Assembly (NCBI GenBank): GCA_020630975.1
Contig: JAHDID010000012.1
Location: forward strand, 66,541 to 130,540
DNA from: Verrucomicrobiota bacterium
GTDB lineage: Bacteria > Verrucomicrobiota > Verrucomicrobiia > Verrucomicrobiales > DEV007
Direction of reading: 5' to 3'
DNA: 64,000 nt
A model generated the notes under the pieces. It saw only the letters and a program-made list of their open reading frames with translations. It ran no database searches and was not told where the DNA came from. Shown one piece after another: positions 26,147-34,315 of the stretch. Every line of letters starts with the position of its first letter. Positions within the stretch are counted from its first letter, which is position 1. The translations under genes were made by a program, and so were the position numbers.

Positions 26147-27400
26147 ATGATAAAAGTCCTAGTCGTAGGAAAAGGTGGCCGGGAGCACGCTATTGTGACT
26201 GCCCTGGCCGAGTCGCCCACAGAGACTGAGATCTACTCCTTCCCCGGGAGTGATGCGATATTCGAGCTGGCCAAGCCAGTCGAGGCGCACGATCTCGATA
26301 GCTTGATCGCTTACCTGCAAGAGGGGGATTTCGACCTCTGCGTGGCGGGCGAGGAGAGTTACCTCGTGACCGGTAAGGGCCTGGCCAATGAGTGCGCTCG
26401 CATCGGCGTGCCATGCTGGGGGCCACCACTGGAGTCGGCACAGCTCGAGGCGAGCAAAGAGTTCGCCAAAGAATTTATGGTGCGCCACAGCATCCCGACC
26501 GGTGGCTATGCCGCTGTGGACGATGCCGATGCCGCCCGCGCAGCGATCGCTGGGAAATACCCGACCGTGCTCAAGTTCGACGGTCTGGCTGCGGGCAAAG
26601 GTGTCGCAGTGTGTCTGGATGAGGCTTCGGCCGAGGAATTCATCGATGAGGTGCTGGTGCAGCGAAAGTTTGGCGAAGGCCGTCTCTTGATTGAGGAATT
26701 TCTCGACGGTCCAGAGATCTCGATCTTTGCCTCGGTAGTTGATGGCGAGTACCAGATCCTCGCTCCCGCTCGCGACTACAAGCGCATCTTCGATGCTGAC
26801 GGCGGGCCGAATACCGGCGGTATGGGGGCAGTGAGTTCGCTGGAGATGTTCGAAGGCGACCTGCGGGAGGTCATCGAGAAAAGCATCGTAGCTCCTACGG
26901 TGGCAGGTCTGCAAAAGGATGGGCTGCCGTATCGTGGCTTTCTCTACTTTGGACTGATCCTGACGGCCGATGGCCCGAAGATACTCGAGTACAATTGTCG
27001 CTTTGGCGATCCCGAGGCACAGGCAGTGCTACCGATGATCGAGGGCGATTTCGCTAGCTACGTGTTGGCCGGAGCCAAAGGCGAACTGAAGGAAGACCTA
27101 GTGCAGTTTCGCGATGGCTGGAGTGTCTGTCTGGTATCCGCTTCGGCAGGCTATCCGGCCTCGTCCCATAGCGGCGATGTGATCTCTGGGCTTGGCGAGC
27201 TCAGCGATGCCCGCATCTACCACGCCGGTACCAAGCGCAACGATGGTGGCGACTACGAGACCGCTGGGGGCCGCGTGTATGCGGTCGTGGCCAATGGAAG
27301 CAGTCGCCAAGAAGCCGTCGAGCGAGTCTATGCCGAGTCGGATAAGGTCAGCTTCGATGGCATGCAGCGCCGCTCAGATATCGGCACCTGTAACTTCTAA
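26147..27400 (+). CDS. purD: Phosphoribosylamine-glycine ligase (GAR synthetase)
   Basis: A 417-residue ATP-grasp enzyme that joins glycine to 5-phosphoribosylamine, the second step of purine synthesis. N-terminal KVLVVGKGGREHAI, ATP-grasp elements PTVLKFDGLAAGKGVAVC and LLIEEFLDGPEIS, the active site PARDYKRIFDADGGPNTGGMGA, and YNCRFGDPEAQAVLP are all intact. The length is normal. It starts a tight plus-strand cluster: pyrB begins 16 bases downstream, so purine and pyrimidine steps are likely co-transcribed. Confidence 0.97.
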   Translation: MIKVLVVGKGGREHAIVTALAESPTETEIYSFPGSDAIFELAKPVEAHDLDSLIAYLQEGDFDLCVAGEESYLVTGKGLANECARIGVPCWGPPLESAQLEASKEFAKEFMVRHSIPTGGYAAVDDADAARAAIAGKYPTVLKFDGLAAGKGVAVCLDEASAEEFIDEVLVQRKFGEGRLLIEEFLDGPEISIFASVVDGEYQILAPARDYKRIFDADGGPNTGGMGAVSSLEMFEGDLREVIEKSIVAPTVAGLQKDGLPYRGFLYFGLILTADGPKILEYNCRFGDPEAQAVLPMIEGDFASYVLAGAKGELKEDLVQFRDGWSVCLVSASAGYPASSHSGDVISGLGELSDARIYHAGTKRNDGGDYETAGGRVYAVVANGSSRQEAVERVYAESDKVSFDGMQRRSDIGTCNF

Positions 27401-27416
27401 GAACCCCTTTTTTCCT

Positions 27417-28325
27417 ATGAGTGAGCCCCTACACATCCTCTCTGCCGATCAATTCGACCTAGCCGATCTCGATCGGCTGATGGCACGCTCAGCAGAGATG
27501 GAAAAAGCCCTAGCGGCAGGCGGAGACCCGATCTGCCAGGGGCAGATACTAGGGGCTCTCTTCTACGAGCCATCGACACGGACCCGGCTCTCCTTTGAGA
27601 CGGCTATGATCCGGCTCGGCGGGCAGATCATCTCCGAGACCGATGTCACTTTCTCCTCGGCGGTGAAAGGTGAGGTGATCGAGGACACCATACGCATCGT
27701 TGGTGGCTATGCCGATGTGGTGGCGATCCGCACCCAGCACAAAGGCGAGGCCAAGCTAGCTGCCCACTACTCGCCAGTGCCTGTGCTGAATGGTGGCGAT
27801 GGGGCGGGCGAGCATCCGACTCAGGCTTTGCTCGATCTCTACACCATCACCAAGCACTTCGAGATCGGCCAGCGGCCACTGACCGTCAGCTTCGTCGGTG
27901 ATCTACGCTATGGACGCACCGTACACTCCCTAGCCAAGCTGCTTTCCCAGTTCGAGGGGGTGAAGATCAATTACGTAGCGCCAGAGGTGATCCAGATACC
28001 CGATGAGTACCTCCGTGATAGTGATGAGAAGCACCATGAGCTGAGCGATGAGGTGCTCAGTAGCTCGGATGTGATCTACGGCACCCGTATGCAGAAGGAG
28101 CGCTTTGAGGACATGGAGGATTTTCACAAGGTGAAGCATGCTTTTGTCTTTTCCCCAGAGATGGTGGAAAAACTACCCGAGGGCGGCAAGCTGCTACACC
28201 CGCTGCCACGCGCTGGAGAGATCCTGCAAGCTGTCGACTCGATGCCGCAGGCCTGCTACTTCGAGCAAGCGCTCAACGGTGTGCCCGTGCGCATGGCGCT
28301 GATCGCCGAGGTGCTGGGCAAATAA
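27417..28325 (+). CDS. pyrB: Aspartate carbamoyltransferase catalytic subunit
   Basis: A 302-residue enzyme condensing carbamoyl phosphate with aspartate in pyrimidine synthesis. Carbamoyl-phosphate site FYEPSTRTRLSFE, aspartate loop HPTQALLDLYTI, VGDLRYGRTVHSL and the C-terminal HPLPR are present. An in-frame extension back to 27192 overlaps purD and is not real; the ATG at 27417, 16 bases after purD, gives the family-standard N-terminus MSEPLHIL. The regulatory subunit gene pyrI is not adjacent. Transcribed with purD. Confidence 0.96.
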   Translation: MSEPLHILSADQFDLADLDRLMARSAEMEKALAAGGDPICQGQILGALFYEPSTRTRLSFETAMIRLGGQIISETDVTFSSAVKGEVIEDTIRIVGGYADVVAIRTQHKGEAKLAAHYSPVPVLNGGDGAGEHPTQALLDLYTITKHFEIGQRPLTVSFVGDLRYGRTVHSLAKLLSQFEGVKINYVAPEVIQIPDEYLRDSDEKHHELSDEVLSSSDVIYGTRMQKERFEDMEDFHKVKHAFVFSPEMVEKLPEGGKLLHPLPRAGEILQAVDSMPQACYFEQALNGVPVRMALIAEVLGK

Positions 28326-28358
28326 CTCAATTTAGAAAAACAAAACCAACAGCGAAAA

Positions 28359-28943
28359 ATGGAACTAGAAGAAGCTCTAGAAATCGTCAGCTACAAGCTG
28401 GGAGTCAAAAATGGAGTCGAAGCTCTGGACGACCCGATTCTGAACGAAGATATCGTGCGCCAAGCGATAGCCGACGATGAGTCTGGTAAGGCGCGCGAGA
28501 TCGAGACCAAAGACTACATGATCGCTACCAAGCTGGTGAATGCGCACCGCCAACAGCACTACAAGGAAGAAGGCCAAGCCTGGCTAGCAGAGAATGCCAA
28601 GAAAGAGGGTGTGGTGGTGACAGACTCTGGGCTGCAGTACAAAGTGATCACCGAGGGCGATGGTGCTCAGCCGACTGAAGACTCGATGGTAGTGGTCGAC
28701 TACGAGGGCACGTTCACCGATGGGCGGCCATTCGACTCCAGTTACGAGAGTGGCGAGCCGATTTCTTTCCCGGTGGGCGGCGTGATCAAAGGCTGGCAGG
28801 AGGGAATCCAGCTAATGAAGGAAGGTGCTAAGTATCAACTGTATATCCCATACGATCTGGCTTATGGTGAGCGAGGCGCAGGATCTGATATCCCGCCCTA
28901 CTCAGTACTCATCTTCGACGTGGAACTCCACGAGGTGAGTTAA
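28359..28943 (+). CDS. FKBP-type peptidyl-prolyl cis-trans isomerase
   Basis: A 194-residue protein with an N-terminal helical dimerisation-like segment (~1-85) and a C-terminal FKBP domain (~90-194): YEGTFTDGRPFDSSY, ISFPVGGVIKGWQEGI and YIPYDLAYGERGAGSDIPPYSVLIFDVEL, which includes the conserved hydrophobic active-site residues. It catalyses Xaa-Pro isomerisation to speed folding. It resembles FkpA/FklB-type proteins but lacks a signal peptide, so it is probably cytosolic. It lies 33 bases after pyrB, in the same run of genes. Confidence 0.93.
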   Translation: MELEEALEIVSYKLGVKNGVEALDDPILNEDIVRQAIADDESGKAREIETKDYMIATKLVNAHRQQHYKEEGQAWLAENAKKEGVVVTDSGLQYKVITEGDGAQPTEDSMVVVDYEGTFTDGRPFDSSYESGEPISFPVGGVIKGWQEGIQLMKEGAKYQLYIPYDLAYGERGAGSDIPPYSVLIFDVELHEVS

Positions 28944-28984
28944 TTCATCACCACATCTATCCCTCTCACCACCAGTTTTTTGCC

Positions 28985-29788
28985 ATGGCCACCGATAACG
29001 ATGCTACAGCCAATATCGCCGTATTTGCCGATTTTGAGAATGTCGCGATCGGTGCCCAGCAGGCGAAATACCCAAAGTTTGAAATCGAGAAAGTGCTCGA
29101 GCGCCTGCTGGTGAAGGGCAATGTGGTGGTCCGCAAAGCCTACTGCGACTGGTCGCGCTACTCCAAGTACAAGCGGGGCATGCACGAGTCGAACTTTGAG
29201 CTGATCGACATACCGCACCTCTCGCAGTCGGGGAAAAACTCGGCTGACATCCGCATGGTCGTGGATGCACTGGACCTCTGCTACACCAAGACCCACGTCG
29301 ATACTTTTGTGGTGTTGAGTGGGGACTCCGATTTCTCACCACTGGTCAGCAAGCTGCGCGAGAACAACAAAATCGTCATTGGTGTGGGCGTAAAGAACTC
29401 GACTTCCGATCTATTCGTGACGATCTGCGACGAGTTCATTTTCTACGACGACATCGTAGCACGGCCCAAGCGCAAGGCTCCCAAGCGAAAGTCTGCGAAG
29501 CCGACCTCTGCTGCCGACAAGGAGAAGGAGGATCGTCGTGATGCAGCAGTCGATCTAGTCGTCGAGACGGTGGCTTCTTTGATCGATGAGCGTGGTGAGG
29601 ACAGTCGGATCTGGAGCTCGATGATCAAACAAGCCATCAAGCGGATCAAACCGGGCTTTAGCGAAAGCTATCATGGCTTCAGCAGCTTCAATCGTGTGCT
29701 GGAGGAGGCCAAGAAGCGAGGTCTGCTCGATCTTCAGCAAGAGGGAAAAGGCGGCGGCCTGGTCGTGACCCTCATCGACGAGAGCTAG
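28985..29788 (+). CDS. NYN (PIN-like) domain protein with C-terminal OST-HTH/LOTUS domain
   Basis: A 267-residue protein. Residues ~10-160 form a LabA/DUF88-type NYN nuclease fold: IAVFADFENV with the catalytic Asp, KAYCDWSRY, KNSADIRMVVDALDL and FVVLSGDSDFSPLVSKLRE. A basic linker (PKRKAPKRKSAKP) leads to an OST-HTH/LOTUS domain (~195-267: AAVDLVVETVASLIDERG, WSSMIKQAIKRIKPGFSESYHGFSSFNRVLEEAKKRGLL), which binds RNA in related proteins. The pair suggests an RNA-targeting nuclease. It is 41 bases after the FKBP gene. The cellular substrate is unknown. Confidence 0.9.
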   Translation: MATDNDATANIAVFADFENVAIGAQQAKYPKFEIEKVLERLLVKGNVVVRKAYCDWSRYSKYKRGMHESNFELIDIPHLSQSGKNSADIRMVVDALDLCYTKTHVDTFVVLSGDSDFSPLVSKLRENNKIVIGVGVKNSTSDLFVTICDEFIFYDDIVARPKRKAPKRKSAKPTSAADKEKEDRRDAAVDLVVETVASLIDERGEDSRIWSSMIKQAIKRIKPGFSESYHGFSSFNRVLEEAKKRGLLDLQQEGKGGGLVVTLIDES

Positions 29789-29890
29789 CCTCGTAGGTGG
29801 GCACACCATCGTAGTCAGCGGCTCGCTAGTATCCGGCGAACTCTCAGCCATTACGATATTCATAGTACTTTATACTTTAATATTTTATGA

Positions 29891-29909
29891 AAAATATTAA
29901 AATTATAAA
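29891..29909 (+). promoter_or_regulatory. AT-rich promoter 19-mer shared with the pseudopilin gene
   Basis: AAAATATTAAAATTATAAA occurs identically here and at 21627-21645, in each case just upstream of a plus-strand start codon (4 and 35 bases away respectively). It contains TATAAA/TATTAA hexamers that could act as a -10 or an UP element. The shared sequence suggests common control, which is inference. Confidence 0.5.
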
Positions 29910-29912
29910 TAT

Positions 29913-31358
29913 ATGGCTGAAGAGAAGAAAAATAGCAAACTGGGAGGGATCATTCTGGGACCTTTGTTCATCTGTGTTTCGATTGTTGGCCTATGGAAGA
30001 ACGAGAATCGGTTTAACTATCACAAAGCTGCCAAGGCGACTGAGCCGGTCGCTGCAGCATCCAGCCTCTCCGACGGACAGATTTTTTCTTTCACTGGTGG
30101 TATGGACCAGTCGCTGACTTTCCCAGGAGAATACGTGCGGTTCTTCACTGGGTACCTCGATGTCGAGCGACGTGCGGAGATCTATGCCTGGAAGAAGAGT
30201 ACCGATAGCGATAACAATGTGAAGTGGTCCAAGATGTGGATGACGAGCCTGGAGAGTAATTCACGTAACAATGGCATTTCACAGAGGTTTCAGAGTGGGT
30301 TCTTCGGTCCTGAGCAGTATTCAGTCGATGATTTGACGATTCAGGCCGATAGGATTGAGTTTGTCGACTCTCGTGAGTACTTAGCGCCGAGCTCTTTAGA
30401 GCTGGTGCCCTCGGACCTGACTCAGGGGTTGGCAAAGCAGGATCGATACCTGTATCTATCAAAGAGTGGCGGCGATAGGCTCGGAGATGAGCGTATCGCC
30501 TATCGGGGCATTCCAGTGCCTGTTACTGCGACCTATTTTGGTAAATCGGAGAATGGTGTCGCAGTCGCTCATCAGGCGGCCCAGAAGAGTGGTATCATGT
30601 CTGAGATCATTCAAGATACAGGTGTCGTGCATCACCTCGTAGCAGGTCAGCGAGAAGAAGCCCTGCATACGATGAAGTCGCATTTCCAAAAGGTGAAAAA
30701 CATCGTCCGTGGTATAGGACTAGGAGTGAATATCTTGGGCTGGGCCACATTGTTTTCAGTGTTCTCGGGCTTTTTCTATCATGTCCCGATCATAGGGCCG
30801 ATGGTCAGCCGCATGGCGATGCTGATGGCAGTTGCTTTCGGTGTGGTCTTTGGTGGGGGAACCATAGTGCTTGGCTTTTTGACCCATCACATCTGGGTGG
30901 TGCTGCCTTTGATCGCTATCCCTGTAGCTGGCATCTTGTATCTGCGAGCCAATGCCAGGAAATCGCAGACGACAGTGCACCATCAGGTGAGCCAATCGAT
31001 AGGGCATCAGCCATCCAGTGCTGAGCTAAAGGAATTGGAGTTCTACGAGCTGGTACAGTTGAGCATGGACGATGGTCAAATCTCTCCTGCTGAGCTGGAG
31101 CTGCTACGGGAGTATGCGAGTGATCAGGGCTGGCCCGATGCCCACGCCTCTAAACTGTTCGACCAAGCGATGAGTGCGTCGACTGGCCTGCTTACCAAGA
31201 GAGATCATATGAAAAACTTGGTTCGCTTTGCACTGGCAGATGGCATCATTGATCAGCGTGAGCGCAAGGTGCTGAACAAAGCCTCTGCGATAGCAGGTGT
31301 CGGCACCCACGACCTCGGTAGGCTGATACAGGAGGCTCAGAGTGGGGCCGTGGGGTAA
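29913..31358 (+). CDS. TMEM43-like membrane protein fused to a TerB domain
   Basis: A 481-residue membrane protein. The N-terminal helix (GGIILGPLFICVSIVGLWKNENRF), a soluble domain with VERRAEIYAWKK, and a closing set of three helices (~265-345: VRGIGLGVNILGWATLFSVFSGFFYHVPIIGP and on) match the TMEM43 family. The last ~110 residues are a TerB/tellurite-resistance helical domain: YELVQLSMDDGQISPAELELLREYASDQGW and LVRFALADGIIDQRERKVLNKA, with acidic metal-binding positions. TMEM43 proteins sit in internal or outer membranes and their bacterial role is unknown; TerB fusions suggest a membrane-stress role. Confidence 0.83.
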   Translation: MAEEKKNSKLGGIILGPLFICVSIVGLWKNENRFNYHKAAKATEPVAAASSLSDGQIFSFTGGMDQSLTFPGEYVRFFTGYLDVERRAEIYAWKKSTDSDNNVKWSKMWMTSLESNSRNNGISQRFQSGFFGPEQYSVDDLTIQADRIEFVDSREYLAPSSLELVPSDLTQGLAKQDRYLYLSKSGGDRLGDERIAYRGIPVPVTATYFGKSENGVAVAHQAAQKSGIMSEIIQDTGVVHHLVAGQREEALHTMKSHFQKVKNIVRGIGLGVNILGWATLFSVFSGFFYHVPIIGPMVSRMAMLMAVAFGVVFGGGTIVLGFLTHHIWVVLPLIAIPVAGILYLRANARKSQTTVHHQVSQSIGHQPSSAELKELEFYELVQLSMDDGQISPAELELLREYASDQGWPDAHASKLFDQAMSASTGLLTKRDHMKNLVRFALADGIIDQRERKVLNKASAIAGVGTHDLGRLIQEAQSGAVG

Positions 31359-31370
31359 GGTCCTTACCCC
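31352..31370. other. Perfect palindrome between convergent genes
   Basis: GGGGTAAGG (31352-31360) and CCTTACCCC (31362-31370) form a 19-bp palindrome that includes the TAA stop of the TMEM43-TerB gene, 16 bases from the convergent sulfatase stop. It could fold as a bidirectional hairpin at transcript ends, though a T-tract is lacking. Confidence 0.45.
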
Positions 31371-31385
31371 CTTAGGGCCGTGCAG

Positions 31386-32975
31386 TTAAAATTTTGTCTC
31401 CTGCATCTTCTGGCGGCACCCGATGCGGTTTTTCTCGAAGCGATCCAGATTTTTCTGAAGGCGCTCATCGGCTTCTGCGATGGCTGTCTCGTCGCCTTTG
31501 GTTTTCTCGATGGTTTGGGCATGGACTGCGCGGGCGCGCTCTTCGAACATATCGAGCTCTTCAAACCGGGCCTGGTAAACATCTTCGACTTTCTCGGCGT
31601 CGATGGACTCGAGATAGGCTGTCATCACCTTTTGTAGCTCTAGAGCTTTCTTGGGGTTTTCGTAGATCAGATTGTTTTTCTCGGCGTAGTCTTCGACCAC
31701 GTTGAACAGTTTTTGCTCTCCAGAGTTGTGATGCTCCATGAGCTTCCAGTCGCCGAGGCGGATCACGGTGAGAGGCGCGGCAAAGTAGCAGGGGTAGTGA
31801 TAGACCAGTCCCTCTACAGGGCGAGAGACCGAGCCGTCGTTGCCTTTTGCAAACACCTCACGCAGGCTACCGCCATCGAGATCGTCTGGCAGGGGCTGCT
31901 CGCTGCCTGCGCAGTCGTGCAGAGTCGGCAGGAGATCCCATTGGTTGATGGGCACATCGCACTGGGTGCCAGCTTTCACTCCGGGGCCCGCTACCACGAA
32001 TGGCACTCGGAGCCCGCCCTCGTAGAGATTGGCTTTGCCGCCGGAGAGCGCCCCATTGGGCGTGAGACCTCCACCATTGTCTGAGGTGAAGATGATGTAG
32101 GTGTTTTCTGTCTGGCCAGCCTTTTCGACGGCGTCCATGATAGCGCCGAGGCCCATATCGACCTCCTCGAGCATAGCGGCGTACTCGAGCCGCCAGTGGA
32201 TGCCTTTTTTGCCTTTGGGTAGCTCACCCTCGGGTAGGTAGTCGTCGTCTTTGCAGTATTTCCCACGCGGTAGATTGCGGTATTTCTCGATCAGGTCGGG
32301 GCGGGCTGCGTGTGGTACGTGCACGGCGTAGTGCGATACCATCATGAAGAATGGTCTCTCGCCAGCATGTTCGTTGATGAAGTCGACCGAGCTTTTCTGT
32401 AGCGATGCCATGCGTTTGGGATTGTCTGCAGGCAGTGGGGTGCGATCTTTCAGGCTGATGTATTCGCCATGGAAGTTGCCATTGTCGGCGTTGCCATCGA
32501 TCTCGTCGGTCACATCGTAGCCGATGGTATTCATCTGCTCGTTGCTCATGCCTTTGCCAAAGTGAGCGGTGATGTAGTTCTCGTCAGCGGCTTTCAGCAC
32601 ATCGGCCATCGAGACTTCGTCCTGCCATTTGAGACCTTTTTTTAGAGCCAGTACATCGTGCACGAAGGTGTAGCCGAGACGCCCAGGGGTCTTGCCAAAC
32701 TGGATGCTCTTGCGCGAGGGAGTGCAGGTAGGCGCTGGTGCGTAGCCGTTGGAAAATTTCATCCCCCGAGCGGCTAGCTTCTCTAGGGCAGGGGTCTGGT
32801 GAAAGTCGCTAGCTGACTCTGGATCGGAATCCATCATCCGCACCGAGGTGTCGGCCCAGCCGAGGTCGTCGATGTAATAGATGATGAAGTTGGGTCGGTC
32901 GGCAGCCATCAGAGTAGTAGATGCTGCGAGGAAAAGCACAGAGGCGGCGAAGGCTGTGAGTCGATTTATGGTCAT
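31386..32975 (-). CDS. Exported sulfatase (arylsulfatase-like)
   Basis: A 529-residue exported type I sulfatase (signal ~1-24). The metal site is IIYYIDDLGWADTSV, the formylglycine motif C84-T-P-S-R88, and TYIIFTSDNGGGLTPNG with a histidine at SHYAVHVP. It removes sulfate groups from polysaccharide outside the cytoplasm after Cys maturation. The C-terminal ~70 residues are an unusual charged helix (KVEDVYQARFEELDMFEERARAV and on). It is 45 bases downstream of the LRR-kinase gene on the same strand. Confidence 0.92.
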   Translation of the reverse strand: MTINRLTAFAASVLFLAASTTLMAADRPNFIIYYIDDLGWADTSVRMMDSDPESASDFHQTPALEKLAARGMKFSNGYAPAPTCTPSRKSIQFGKTPGRLGYTFVHDVLALKKGLKWQDEVSMADVLKAADENYITAHFGKGMSNEQMNTIGYDVTDEIDGNADNGNFHGEYISLKDRTPLPADNPKRMASLQKSSVDFINEHAGERPFFMMVSHYAVHVPHAARPDLIEKYRNLPRGKYCKDDDYLPEGELPKGKKGIHWRLEYAAMLEEVDMGLGAIMDAVEKAGQTENTYIIFTSDNGGGLTPNGALSGGKANLYEGGLRVPFVVAGPGVKAGTQCDVPINQWDLLPTLHDCAGSEQPLPDDLDGGSLREVFAKGNDGSVSRPVEGLVYHYPCYFAAPLTVIRLGDWKLMEHHNSGEQKLFNVVEDYAEKNNLIYENPKKALELQKVMTAYLESIDAEKVEDVYQARFEELDMFEERARAVHAQTIEKTKGDETAIAEADERLQKNLDRFEKNRIGCRQKMQETKF

Positions 32976-33020
32976 TGATTGGGGCTGATGCTAACGCAGT
33001 CGCAAGCGGGCCGCAATGGC

Positions 33021-34298
33021 TCAGAAACGCCACGATTCTGGAGAAGCAAGAGTCGGGGCGGACAACACTGGTCGCTGCTCGAGATCGGACGAAAGCCAGA
33101 CATCTCTGAGTAGCAGCAGATCTTTGTCCAGATCGGGACAATGAGTAGCTAGATCATCGATGAGATAGCCAGCTGCTAGGGTCTCGATCTTTTTGAGGCC
33201 CTCGACTTGATGGCGCTTTAGCCCGAGCATACTGGAGGCTGCCCCATAGTCGCTCAGGTAGCTGGTGCCGTCTGGACCGCTCATCACATTGTGAGTGTAA
33301 AAGTCGCCGTGCAAGATGTCCCGCTCATGCAGGTGATGCAGGGCTGAGAGCACCGAGTCGATAGCCTTTCTGGCATAGGATGGTGTCGGCGCAAAGCCTG
33401 GGGGAAAGGTGTCGCGGGTACAGGTCTCGAGGCTGGGAGGGCGGCCGAGAGCCGTATAGTCTTCGGGCACGTAGTCGAAAACCAGTGCGGCAGGCTGCTC
33501 GATCTGCCCCAGTAGCGTGACTAGATGGGGGTGATCTCCTGCCGCCATGCAGTTGACCTGTTCGTCTTTGGGATCTCCATCGCTGGTGATGGCGCCTTTG
33601 AAAAATTTGATCGCCACTGTTTTACCATCTTGTCTGCGGTGGGCTTTGTGAATGATGCCCGAAGCCCCTTCGCCGAGCACAGCTCCTATATCGAAGTCGG
33701 CTTGTTGGTAAATCGGCAGCTCCGATGCGGAACTGTGAGGTGAGACAAAAGGATTCCCATCGAAAGATAGCCACGCTAGCCTAGGCAGACTCAGGAGCTC
33801 TTCAGGGAAATCGGCCAGCCGGTTGGCGGAAAAACGAGCCAGACTGAGATTACTACAGGCGGCGATGCTGGAGGGTAGTTGGGTGAGATGATTGCCGGCT
33901 AAAGCAAGTTTTTCGAGCTGAGCCAGACCTCCAAAGTCTTCTGGCAACGCTTCGATTTGATTGTTCGACAGGATCAACCAGCGCAGGGATTCACCCAGCG
34001 CCCCTTCGGCTATGCTGGAGAGTTGGTTTTCCTTGAAACTGACCATCGCTAGCTTTGGTAGCTGAGCTAGCACTGCGGGATATTCGGCGAAGCGATTGCC
34101 CGTGCAGAACAACACTTTCAAGTCGGATAATTCGGCGATTCTGTCAGGCAACTCAGAGATATCATTGCCCGAAAGATCGAGCATCTCGATCGGTTCAGCA
34201 GTGTCGAAAACGGTGTCTGGGAGGGTCGTTAGTCCTTGGTTACGCAGGTCTAGGCGGTGCATCGGGGCTAGGCTCGTGCTTGAGTTTTCTGAGATCAA
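33021..34298 (-). CDS. Leucine-rich-repeat protein with C-terminal protein-kinase-like domain
   Basis: A 425-residue protein. Residues ~14-185 contain seven to eight bacterial LRRs of the LxxLxLxxNxLxxLPxx type. A Ser/Thr-kinase-like domain follows: Gly loop G209-EGASG214, Lys231 in VAIK, catalytic loop H330-GD332 with Asn337, and D350-YG in place of DFG. HGD and DYG are variants tolerated in some kinases, so activity is likely but not certain. The kinase domain is short at its C-terminal lobe. No transmembrane segment. It is divergent from the unknown membrane gene at 34316 with 17 bases between, so they are probably co-regulated. Confidence 0.85.
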   Translation of the reverse strand: MISENSSTSLAPMHRLDLRNQGLTTLPDTVFDTAEPIEMLDLSGNDISELPDRIAELSDLKVLFCTGNRFAEYPAVLAQLPKLAMVSFKENQLSSIAEGALGESLRWLILSNNQIEALPEDFGGLAQLEKLALAGNHLTQLPSSIAACSNLSLARFSANRLADFPEELLSLPRLAWLSFDGNPFVSPHSSASELPIYQQADFDIGAVLGEGASGIIHKAHRRQDGKTVAIKFFKGAITSDGDPKDEQVNCMAAGDHPHLVTLLGQIEQPAALVFDYVPEDYTALGRPPSLETCTRDTFPPGFAPTPSYARKAIDSVLSALHHLHERDILHGDFYTHNVMSGPDGTSYLSDYGAASSMLGLKRHQVEGLKKIETLAAGYLIDDLATHCPDLDKDLLLLRDVWLSSDLEQRPVLSAPTLASPESWRF

Positions 34299-34303
34299 CT
34301 TAT

Positions 34304-34310
34304 AAAGGAC
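34304..34310 (+). promoter_or_regulatory. Shine-Dalgarno sequence setting the start of the 34316 gene
   Basis: AAAGGAC at 34304-34310 lies 5 bases before ATG 34316 and is one of the few good ribosome-binding sites in the window. It supports this start over the long in-frame extension back to 34055, which would read through the divergent LRR-kinase gene. Confidence 0.7.
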
Positions 34311-34315
34311 AAGTG

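Noticed and set aside
27192..27416. N-terminal extension of pyrB
   Set aside because: It overlaps purD in another frame and adds residues absent from the aspartate carbamoyltransferase family.
8662..32975. A polysaccharide utilisation locus of the SusCD type
   Set aside because: Three sulfatases are present, but they are scattered and no SusC/SusD, TonB receptor or lyase genes adjoin them.
34055..34315. N-terminal extension of the 34316 gene
   Set aside because: It runs antisense through the LRR-kinase gene; the Shine-Dalgarno at 34304 supports the ATG at 34316.
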